Assembly: GCA_964250215.1 (NCBI GenBank)
Contig: CAXUEX010000014.1
Coordinates: 1 to 31,510 of the forward strand
Reading direction: 5' to 3'
Source: DAIDJM01 sp964250215
Lineage (GTDB): Bacteria; Pseudomonadota; Alphaproteobacteria; Acetobacterales; Acetobacteraceae
DNA: 31,510 nt
Shown: piece by piece, positions 8,219 through 14,273 of the stretch
How positions within the stretch are numbered: position 1 is the first letter of the stretch
Layout: every line of letters begins with the position of its first letter
The notes under the pieces: generated by a model
Seen by the model: only the letters and a program-made list of their open reading frames with translations
What the model was told of the DNA's origin: nothing
Database searches by the model: none
Position numbers and translations under genes: made by a program

Positions 8219-9529
8219 CTACAGCGCTATGCGCAGAGTGAGCAGAACCAGGCTTTGCGAGAATTGGCTGCTTACGGCAGTGGCCAAAGCGGAATCGCCG
8301 GCCGCGACGAGGCCGCTTACGCCGCCTTGCCGGCGGTAATCGTAGTCCAGACGCAATTGCCAGCGTCGGGCGAATTGCCAGGTGGCGCTGCCGCCAGCCT
8401 CCCCGCTGAGTTGCGTGCCGCCGGTTTGGTATGACGCGGCTTCGAATTCGCCTCTGAGTTGCAGAAAGACGTCGTGATGAAGCCGATGATCTAGCACCAG
8501 CCTGGCATCCGTGTCGGTGTAGCTGCCTACGCCCGCCGCCGCGGCATCCTCGATCTCGCGCGAGACGGTTGCGGTAAGGGCGGTAAGATGCGTTGGCGTA
8601 AAGATCGCGCTCGCGGCTGCCACGGGGGTTACGATGCTGGCAAAGCCCGGGGCGCTGAAGCTGCGTTCCTCCACGCCGAGCAGCAGGCGATAGCGCCAGA
8701 CGGCGCTGCCGCGGTAATCGAGGCCGCCGAGCGCAAGCACGGAATTCGACCCGAGATCGGGGGTTCCGGGCAGGCGGCGCAGATAATCGGTTTGCACGTC
8801 CTGCACGGCGACGACGAGGTTGCGTTCGATACCGATAGGGAACAGCGCGGTGGCGCCGCCGGTAAATACGTTGCGATTCTCAAAAGACTGCGCCGCGGCG
8901 CCGGGTGCGGCGGTGCCCCCGTAGCGCAAGGTTGTGAATTCCAGGTTGGGCGTGATGACAGCGCGGCCGAGTTCCGCCGCGTAAAGTGCGCGGAAATCGT
9001 CGGATTGATACGGGATTGCAAACGCTGAGGCCGGCTGCGCGAGTTCGGTGGCAACCTCGTGTTCGTCGAGATGCGCGTAGCCGAGCGTGAGGAAGTCGCG
9101 GCCGAGCGCGTAGGTACCGCCGAGCGCGACTGTCCAGTTCGTACGATCCTGCAACGGCAGCGTGAAGTAGCGCTGGTCGTCGAGCGTGAGATCGAGCCCG
9201 GCGCGGCCGCGCGGGCCGGCGGCTTCCACCGAGACCGATGGGGCGGTTTCCAGGAAGGCGCTGCCGGGGCCGCCGCTGGTGCCGTCGAGATTGGAATTAT
9301 AGCCGATCGATTCCTGCAGATCGGCAAGAATGGTGAGGCCGGCGAGATGCACCGGCGGAGCTCCGGTTCCGGCGGCGCTTTCCGCGAGCGGGGCCAGGCC
9401 GCGCTGTTGGTCGAAACCAGGCACGTTCGACTGAAAGGCGCGGTCGAGCAATTGGGCCCGGGCGGCGGTGGCGCAGGCGAGCCACGCGACGAGGAACGAC
9501 ATTTTTTGCAGGAGACTGGCTGCTCGCAC
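8219..9529 (-). CDS. Outer-membrane beta-barrel protein, probable EPS porin (BBP2-like)
   Basis: 436 residues if GTG at 9529 is used; ATG at 9502 is the alternative, but it would remove Arg and Lys from the signal-peptide n-region. The signal peptide ends near ATAARAQ. The rest is a regular alternation of amphipathic strands such as AGLDLTLDDQRYFTLPL, NWTVALGGTYALGRDFLTLGYAHL and LRLDYDYRR, and the protein ends in SQSLVLLTLRIAL, a C-terminal strand of the outer-membrane type (though not ending in Phe). I recognise it as a putative beta-barrel porin of the kind often found in EPS loci, not as a named protein. It is divergent from the OPX lipoprotein at 9732. Inferred role: the outer-membrane channel for the polymer. 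Confidence 0.8.
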   Translation of the reverse strand: MRAASLLQKMSFLVAWLACATAARAQLLDRAFQSNVPGFDQQRGLAPLAESAAGTGAPPVHLAGLTILADLQESIGYNSNLDGTSGGPGSAFLETAPSVSVEAAGPRGRAGLDLTLDDQRYFTLPLQDRTNWTVALGGTYALGRDFLTLGYAHLDEHEVATELAQPASAFAIPYQSDDFRALYAAELGRAVITPNLEFTTLRYGGTAAPGAAAQSFENRNVFTGGATALFPIGIERNLVVAVQDVQTDYLRRLPGTPDLGSNSVLALGGLDYRGSAVWRYRLLLGVEERSFSAPGFASIVTPVAAASAIFTPTHLTALTATVSREIEDAAAAGVGSYTDTDARLVLDHRLHHDVFLQLRGEFEAASYQTGGTQLSGEAGGSATWQFARRWQLRLDYDYRRQGGVSGLVAAGDSALATAVSSQFSQSLVLLTLRIAL

Positions 9530-9546
9530 TCCGTCGCTCGCTAAGT

Positions 9547-9560
9547 GAAGTTCCGACTTC
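9547..9560. promoter_or_regulatory. Inverted repeat GAAGT-TCCG-ACTTC in the beta-barrel leader
   Basis: Five-base perfect arms with a four-base spacer. It sits at the expected transcription start of the beta-barrel gene, next to the TACAAT box on the minus strand (9563-9568), a usual place for a repressor site. It could also be chance at this size. Confidence 0.25.
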
Positions 9561-9562
9561 GC

Positions 9563-9568
9563 ATTGTA
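9563..9568 (-). promoter_or_regulatory. Possible -10 box (TACAAT) for the beta-barrel gene
   Basis: The minus strand reads TACAAT, five of six matches to the sigma70 -10 consensus, about 34 bases before the GTG start at 9529. No good -35 box is seen 17 bases upstream, so an activator may be needed if this is real. Confidence 0.28.
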
Positions 9569-9680
9569 GCCGGGTTGCGGCTATGGAAGAAGCAAGGCCG
9601 GGGCGCCGCGCTGGACCGGCTATGACCCCGGACCCCGATTTGTTAACCAAAGTATTTCAAGGGCTTGCCTTTTGCGGGGT

Positions 9681-9699
9681 CCAGGGACAAAGCCCCTGG
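9681..9699. repeat. Stem-loop CCAGGG-N7-CCCTGG upstream of the OPX gene
   Basis: Six-base arms around ACAAAGC, set in a longer GGGGTCC...CCCCTGG context. From memory, similar stems are common between genes in Acetobacteraceae; here it is in the leader of the OPX gene, about 33 bases before its start, followed by a T-rich stretch. It may be a dispersed repeat, a leader structure, or both. Confidence 0.45.
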
Positions 9700-9731
9700 C
9701 TATCTTTTATTACGCTATGATAAGTTGGGCA

Positions 9732-10301
9732 ATGCGGATAAATTCACGGCTAGGGCGACGGGGTGTGCTGGGGGTGGCGCTTGCCGCGGCGCTGGCCGGC
9801 TGTGCCGGCGATCTGCCGGTGGTGCCGGACACGCCGATCGAGCCGTATCGGCTCGGCACGGGCGACACGGTGCGCATCATCACCTTCGGCGAGGCGCAAC
9901 TTACCGGCGAGTTCCGGGTGAACGATGCCGGCAATCTGGCGTTGCCGCTGCTGGGCACGATGCCGGCTTCCGGCCGCAGCACCGACGAACTGCAAGCCGC
10001 GATCGCGGGCGAGCTGGAGCGGCGCAAGCTGATCGTGGACCCCAGCGTTTCGGTGGAGGTGACGGCCTATCGTCCCATCTTCGTGCTGGGCGAGGTGGGC
10101 AAGCCAGGCCAGTATGCCTATCAGCCCGGCATGACCGTGCTGAGTGCCGTGGCGGTGGCCGGCGGGTTCACCTATAGCGCGCAGCAGCAGCAGGCGGTGA
10201 TCCAGCGGCAGGTGGCGGGCCGGGCGGTTGAGGGGACGGCCGAGCGCGGCACTCGGGTGCATCCGGGCGACATCATCACCGTGCGGGAGCGCTATTTTTA
10301 G
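9732..10301 (+). CDS. Short OPX (Wza-like) polysaccharide export lipoprotein
   Basis: 189 residues from ATG at 9732; ATG at 9717 is an alternative five residues longer. A basic n-region (MRINSRLGRRG) and hydrophobic stretch end in a lipobox LAGC, so it should be a lipoprotein. The Poly_export domain follows (PYRLGTGDTVRIITFGEAQLTGEFRVNDAGNLALPLLG), then one SLBB-like domain (FVLGEVGKPGQYAYQPGMTVLSAVAVAGG). It ends at HPGDIITVRERYF. E. coli Wza is about 380 residues with extra domains and a C-terminal amphipathic helix that crosses the outer membrane; these are absent here. It therefore should form only a periplasmic ring that joins the co-polymerase to a separate outer-membrane channel, for which the divergent beta-barrel gene is the obvious partner. 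The co-polymerase/kinase is at the start of the window. Confidence 0.9.
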   Translation: MRINSRLGRRGVLGVALAAALAGCAGDLPVVPDTPIEPYRLGTGDTVRIITFGEAQLTGEFRVNDAGNLALPLLGTMPASGRSTDELQAAIAGELERRKLIVDPSVSVEVTAYRPIFVLGEVGKPGQYAYQPGMTVLSAVAVAGGFTYSAQQQQAVIQRQVAGRAVEGTAERGTRVHPGDIITVRERYF

Positions 10302-10316
10302 GGCGTGGCGAAGGCC

Positions 10317-10514
10317 CTACAGCAGCAACCAGGCCAGCAACGCCAGCCAAAACGGCACCGCGAGCAGCATGGCGAACGCGATCCCGCGAGAGGGCCGGAG
10401 CCAAGACTCCACTGGCGCCCCCTCGGCCGCCGGATCGGCAGGATTGGCCGGCCCGGGCCGCTGCTTCGCGGCCTGGCCGCGAGCGGCTTGCGGAATTTCC
10501 GCTACGATTTGCAC
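10317..10514 (-). CDS. Small single-pass membrane protein, unknown function
   Basis: 65 residues from GTG at 10514, with a strong ribosome site GGAGGG ending six bases before it. The first 40 residues are Pro/Ala-rich and soluble (QAAKQRPGPANPADPAAEGAP). The C-terminus is one hydrophobic helix (IAFAMLLAVPFWLALLAWLL), which suggests a tail-anchored or small inner-membrane protein with the soluble part in the cytoplasm. It is convergent with the OPX gene (15 bases between stops) and downstream of the GT2-deacetylase gene on the same strand. I do not recognise a family. The ribosome site and the clean membrane helix make it more likely real than chance, but codon bias in such GC-rich DNA can give false frames. 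Confidence 0.6.
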   Translation of the reverse strand: MQIVAEIPQAARGQAAKQRPGPANPADPAAEGAPVESWLRPSRGIAFAMLLAVPFWLALLAWLLL

Positions 10515-10640
10515 CGCGTCCCTCCGTGCCCCCTGGAAGCAGGAACACGCTAGGCGCGGTGGCGTTCCATCTGCAACCCCCCCGTGTGCGCAAGGGCCGG
10601 AAATCGCGTGAGGTGGAATGAACGGCGGCGGCAGGTCGGC

Positions 10641-12590
10641 CTATTCGGCGGCGGATTCGTACCAGGGAGTTTCCGGCCGGCCGAAGCGGCGCTGCAAGGC
10701 GCGGCGGCAGCGCCCCGCCAGCGCCATCCAGCCGTAGGCGCCATGCGCCTTGAGATAGAATTCCAGCCTGCCATCGCCAGGATCGACCGCGATGCGGCCG
10801 CGCGCGAAGCCGGACGAGGCCGGTGGCACGTCGCGCGGTTCGATCGTGAAGGCGTGCGTATAGCCGCAATCGCGGCACAGTTCGAGGCAGCGCGCATCGA
10901 AATCGCCGTAGGGAAAGGCGAATAGCCGCACGTCGCGGCCGGTTGCCGCTTCCAGCGTGCGGCGGCTGTCGAGCAGTTCCTGTTTCGCTTCGTCGTCGGC
11001 CAGGGCGGTAAGGTGCGGGTGCGAAACAGTGTGCGAGCCGATGGCGACCAGGCTGGCGGGGAGGGCGGCGAGATCGGCTTGTGTCATGAGCTGTTCGTCG
11101 CGATCGGCCTCGGTTTCCATGCGCCAGCCGGGCGCGCGGCCTAGCCAGCCGGTGGGCGCGAACACGGTGCAGGGGAAGCCCGCGCGCTGCAGAACCGGGA
11201 TCGCGTGTGTCTGCACGCTTTGAAACGCATCGTCGAAGGTCAGGGCCACCGTGGTTCGGCCGGCACAAGCGGCGGTTTCGCCGTGCCAATCGGCGGCGAC
11301 CACGCGTGCCCATCTTGCCAAAGCCTGCACCTGGCGCGCGAAACCCGCCTGCTGCTCCGGCCGCACGGCGTGGTAATAGAGCACACGCAATTTCGGACGA
11401 GGTGGCCTGCCGGCGAAACGGTTTATTGTTACGGTTGAGTATTGCGCTGCGAAATACGCCAGACTGATGCCGAGTTTGGTGCGGCGTTTCCACTGGAAAT
11501 CGCGCGATGGCAGCGGGACAGTGCGGCGCGGCCGATGATTCTCCAACGTGCGATCGGGCCGGCCGCGCTGGCCGCGCAGGCCGGCCGCCATGCCGCGCAA
11601 CGCCGCGGCGGCGTTCGCAAACGCGCCGAGCCGGGCATATTCCAGGATTTCCACGGCCTCCATGAACGCTGTCCAGACCAGCCAGTTTTGAAAGTTTCGT
11701 CTAACGAACAGTAAACGGTTGCGGAAGTCAAGATAAACCGAAAGCGGCGAGTGCAGGCGGCGCGATGTTGCGCTGCCGATCGTGGTGCCGAGTTCGTGGA
11801 TCACAATCGAGTGATGCGCATAACCGATCCCACATGCCCGTTTGGCGCGCAGGCCCCATTCGAGATGCGCGAAATACAGGAAATAGGCTTCCGGCATCGG
11901 ACCGATGTGGCGGAGGCACTCGCCGGTGACATACATCGAAGCGCCCGAGGGGGCATCGAGCTGCGCCGCGATCGCGGCCGGATCGGTGCCGGCGACAATG
12001 CCGGTGGCCGCGCGCCAGCGCCGCCAGGCAAGGCCGCAGGCAAGCGGCACCTCGGGCAAGCCGCCAACCACCAGGCGGCTGCCAATCATCCCGCTGCCGC
12101 TGCGCGAGGCGGCCGCCACGAGTTCGGCCAGCGCGGCGGGCGCCGGCTGGGTATCCGGATTGAGGATCCAGACGCCCGGCAGGTTTTCGGACGCCCCGAG
12201 CCGGGGCTCGAGAAACGCGTTCACGCCGCCGGCGTAGCCGTAGTTCTCATGCGCCTCGCCCAGGATCACGCCAACCGCCGCGCGGTGTGGTTCGCGGCGG
12301 AGCGAGAGCCGAACGCCGCGTCGGAAGCGTGGCGGCAGCGCGATGGCTTCCGCATCCGCCGCGCAGGCGCCCCCCGCCGCGGTGAGATGGGCGAGCAGCG
12401 CGTCGTAGGCGGCGGGGCCGCCATTTTCGCAGATTTGCACCGCGAAATGCGGCTCCGCATCCAGCAACGCCAGGGCGCGCAGGCAGCGCTCGACGTCCTC
12501 GGCATTGCGAAAAGCCACGATGAGCACCGGAATGGCATCCGGGCCCCGGCCGCCATCGCCGGGGGCTGCCATTTCGGTGGTGGATAGCAC
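10641..12590 (-). CDS. Fusion of a GT2 glycosyltransferase and a NodB-type polysaccharide deacetylase (CE4)
   Basis: 649 residues from GTG at 12590, which has AAAGGAA a few bases upstream. The open frame continues to 12707, but that part is made of a dispersed repeat and has no ribosome site. The N-terminal half is GT2: IPVLIVAFRNAEDVERCLRAL near residues 20-40, ENYGYAGGVNAFLEP, the donor motif WILNPDTQPAP and the FAHLEWGLRAKRAG-like acceptor region, close to rhamnosyl-type GT2 enzymes. The C-terminal domain (about 405-610) is CE4: TFDD at 451-454 (metal/catalytic Asp pair), HTVSHPH near 520-526 (the HxxxH metal site) and FPYGD near 559-563. There is no signal peptide, so both activities are likely cytoplasmic. 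A sugar added to the lipid-linked EPS unit may be de-N-acetylated by the same protein. Confidence 0.88.
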   Translation of the reverse strand: MLSTTEMAAPGDGGRGPDAIPVLIVAFRNAEDVERCLRALALLDAEPHFAVQICENGGPAAYDALLAHLTAAGGACAADAEAIALPPRFRRGVRLSLRREPHRAAVGVILGEAHENYGYAGGVNAFLEPRLGASENLPGVWILNPDTQPAPAALAELVAAASRSGSGMIGSRLVVGGLPEVPLACGLAWRRWRAATGIVAGTDPAAIAAQLDAPSGASMYVTGECLRHIGPMPEAYFLYFAHLEWGLRAKRACGIGYAHHSIVIHELGTTIGSATSRRLHSPLSVYLDFRNRLLFVRRNFQNWLVWTAFMEAVEILEYARLGAFANAAAALRGMAAGLRGQRGRPDRTLENHRPRRTVPLPSRDFQWKRRTKLGISLAYFAAQYSTVTINRFAGRPPRPKLRVLYYHAVRPEQQAGFARQVQALARWARVVAADWHGETAACAGRTTVALTFDDAFQSVQTHAIPVLQRAGFPCTVFAPTGWLGRAPGWRMETEADRDEQLMTQADLAALPASLVAIGSHTVSHPHLTALADDEAKQELLDSRRTLEAATGRDVRLFAFPYGDFDARCLELCRDCGYTHAFTIEPRDVPPASSGFARGRIAVDPGDGRLEFYLKAHGAYGWMALAGRCRRALQRRFGRPETPWYESAAE

Positions 12591-12670
12591 GCAATTTCCT
12601 TTCGCCGCGTCGAGCCATATACCATGTGCCGGCGCGGCACACAGTGGTCTGTGGTGTAGGCTTCCTGCCG

Positions 12671-12730
12671 GCGCTAGAGCGTGACCGGTTCTGATTGAAT
12701 CGGACATCGGTGCCGGTCACGCTCTAGCGC
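12671..12730. repeat. Palindromic repeat A, copy 1
   Basis: Perfect 18-base inverted arms, GCGCTAGAGCGTGACCGG (12671-12688) and its complement (12713-12730), around a 24-base loop. A second copy with the same loop core (GATTGAATCGG) lies at 16152-16205. The element is about 80 bases upstream of the GT2-deacetylase start. It looks like a short dispersed (REP/RIME-like) element of alphaproteobacteria. Confidence 0.88.
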
Positions 12731-12741
12731 TTTGTCTTGAC

Positions 12742-12789
12742 GAGCAACTTCATCGGCGCGCTGACGCGGTGTGTGCCGAGATGTTGCTC
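12742..12789. repeat. Palindromic repeat B, copy 1
   Basis: 48 bases bounded by GAGCAAC and GTTGCTC. The inner arm pairing ATCGGC/GCCGAT found in the other copies is slightly disturbed here (GCCGAGAT). It is directly next to repeat A and directly followed by copy 2. Confidence 0.85.
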
Positions 12790-12806
12790 TAGCTCTTTGT
12801 TTTAAC

Positions 12807-12852
12807 GAGCAACTTCATCGGCGCGCCGACGCGGTGTGTGCCGATGTTGCTC
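12807..12852. repeat. Palindromic repeat B, copy 2
   Basis: 46 bases with a two-step stem, GAGCAAC-TTC-ATCGGC and GCCGAT-GTTGCTC, around GCGCCGACGCGGTGTGT. Its right end (GTTGCTC followed by TA) runs into the stop codon of the GNAT-like gene at 12852-12854. Confidence 0.88.
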
Positions 12853-13766
12853 TACATGCCGAACACGGCGGCTTCCGTATAGGCGAGATCGCCGGCTTCA
12901 GGCGGATGCTCGCCCTTGGCGTAGATGCAGAAGCGGCCCGGGAAATGCCGGCCGGCGAAGCCGCGCAGCCGCCTTGGGCTGGAGGCCAGCAGAAGCGGCA
13001 GCCCGGCGCGGCGCAGCGCCGCTCCGATAGGTGCCGCGTGCTGTTCCAGTAGCTCCATTGAGGGGCACGCGATCAGCATGGCGCAGGGCAGCACGCCGCG
13101 CAGCATCCGGCGGCGGAACACGAACGGATCGGCGGCCTCCGGGGTGTCGAGCCGCAGCGCCAGGCAGCCGAATTCCACGTGGTCGGAGAGAAGAGAAATT
13201 GCCGGCGACGGCAGCCGGCCTGGATCGCGTCGCGGGTCGGCGAGGATGTGCGCGGCGATTCCGGCGCGGGGCGGCGCCGGCAGCGCCACGCCGGCGAACA
13301 ATCCGGCCGGGATCGGGGCGAAGCCGAGGGCCTCGATGATGGGGCGGGTGTGCGGCGCGGGCGAGATGTTGACGTAGGTGACGAAGCGGTTGCGCACCGC
13401 CCGCTGGTTGAGCAGCGCGGCGTGGGCGCGCCAGGCCGGCCGCACATACCAGCTCGAAACGTTGCAGCGGATGGCGCCGGTTTCCGGCAAGCGCGAGTGG
13501 ATCAGCAGCATGATGCCGACCGGCTCGCCCTCGGCGGCGAGCAGATAACCGAAGCGGGGCACGGCGGGCGGCGAGGCGTACGACGCAAGGCGGCCCAGCG
13601 CCGTTTGCCAATAGGCGAGCGGGCGACCGGGGAAGCCTTCCCGCAATAGAGGCGGCAGCTTCGGGAGATCCGCTTCCTGGATTTCGCGGCACGCAACCCG
13701 CGGTTTTGTGCCGGTGGCCAGGCTGCCCGGATGCGAAATCGGAACATTTCCGGCATCGTTCGACAT
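12852..13766 (-). CDS. GNAT-like acyltransferase next to the carrier protein
   Basis: 304 residues. The region around residues 25-165 follows the GNAT pattern: REIQEADLPKLPPLLREGF (alpha1), FGYLLAAEGEPVGIMLLIHS (beta2-3), CNVSSWYVRPAWRAHAALL (beta4 and motif A, less conserved than usual), and YVNISPAPHTRPIIEALGF (motif B). The remainder (about 170-304) resembles a second, degenerate repeat of the same fold. ATG at 13766 is 28 bases after the stop of the carrier-protein gene, so the two are probably co-transcribed. The TAG stop is formed by the edge of repeat B. Acyl donors may be CoA or carrier-bound; the adjacency suggests that it takes the aminoacyl or acyl group from the carrier. The fold assignment is by eye and the substrate is unknown. 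Confidence 0.65.
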   Translation of the reverse strand: MSNDAGNVPISHPGSLATGTKPRVACREIQEADLPKLPPLLREGFPGRPLAYWQTALGRLASYASPPAVPRFGYLLAAEGEPVGIMLLIHSRLPETGAIRCNVSSWYVRPAWRAHAALLNQRAVRNRFVTYVNISPAPHTRPIIEALGFAPIPAGLFAGVALPAPPRAGIAAHILADPRRDPGRLPSPAISLLSDHVEFGCLALRLDTPEAADPFVFRRRMLRGVLPCAMLIACPSMELLEQHAAPIGAALRRAGLPLLLASSPRRLRGFAGRHFPGRFCIYAKGEHPPEAGDLAYTEAAVFGM

Positions 13767-13794
13767 GGCGATCAGGCGCGGTGGCGGGGGACCG

Positions 13795-14019
13795 TCAGGC
13801 CAGGCCGGATTGCGGCAGGCGGCGCAGCATGGCGTCGATGGTGGCCACGGAGCGGAACACGTCGGGGGTGATCTCCTCCTGCGGCACTTCCAGGGCGAAT
13901 TCGGCCTCCACGCCCAGCAGCAGCGCGACCATGTCGGTGGACGTCAGGCCGATTTCGGCGAGCGTGTCGTCGTCCCCGTAAGCCGCATCGATGCCCCTTT
14001 CGATGAGCAGGCGGCGCAC
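13795..14019 (-). CDS. Acyl/aminoacyl carrier protein (ACP-like)
   Basis: Small acidic helical protein with the phosphopantetheine site GLTSTDMVALL; the modified serine is Ser27 if GTG at 14019 is the start. The usual Asp before Ser is Thr. Helix 3/4 features (EEITPDVFRSVATIDAML) are normal. The start is uncertain: ACPs have the serine near residue 36, and helix 1 continues upstream in frame as IRAL, but no ATG/GTG/TTG is available there. An ATT codon at 14029-14031 has AAGGA nine bases upstream. Alternatively, an ATG at 14051 in another frame would need a frameshift. It is the likely partner of the amino acid:carrier ligase at 3425-4363, about 9.6 kb away, and leads an operon with the acyltransferase gene. 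Partnership is inference. Confidence 0.85.
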   Translation of the reverse strand: MRRLLIERGIDAAYGDDDTLAEIGLTSTDMVALLLGVEAEFALEVPQEEITPDVFRSVATIDAMLRRLPQSGLA

Positions 14020-14129
14020 CAGGGCGCGAATGCGCGGGCGTCCTTCACCATGGGGCGCTGCATCGACAGGCGATCCGGTTTCGGCGGCGTGGGCCAGGGC
14101 ACATCCCTATCCGTGTGGCTGGGCCGGAC

Positions 14130-14158
14130 GTATCGGATGAAATTGGCCCACAGGTCAA
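14130..14158 (-). promoter_or_regulatory. Possible promoter of the carrier protein-acyltransferase operon
   Basis: On the minus strand TTGACC (14153-14158) and CGATAC (14130-14135) are 17 bases apart. The -35 box is a good match and the -10 box is weak. It lies about 100 bases before the carrier-protein start, in the region shared with the htpG leader. Confidence 0.33.
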
Positions 14159-14273
14159 CAATAAAGCCGGGGACGTAATCACTTTGCCCGCCCCGGGCGA
14201 CCCCGTTGATGCGGCGGCACGTTCCGTGGCACACCGCGCCCCGCGACCTTATCACGTTAATGGAGCCTGGCTG

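Noticed and set aside
12591..12707. N-terminal extension of the GT2-deacetylase protein to an ATG at 12707
   Set aside because: The extra codons are made of palindromic repeat A, while GTG at 12590 has a good ribosome site directly before the conserved GT2 start.
12671..12852. CRISPR array suggested by the serial repeats
   Set aside because: The units are different palindromes placed next to each other without regular spacers, and there are no cas genes.
14160..14273. Heat-shock (sigma32-type) promoter or CIRCE element for htpG
   Set aside because: No CTTG...CCCCAT-like pair with correct spacing and no TTAGCACTC inverted repeat could be found.
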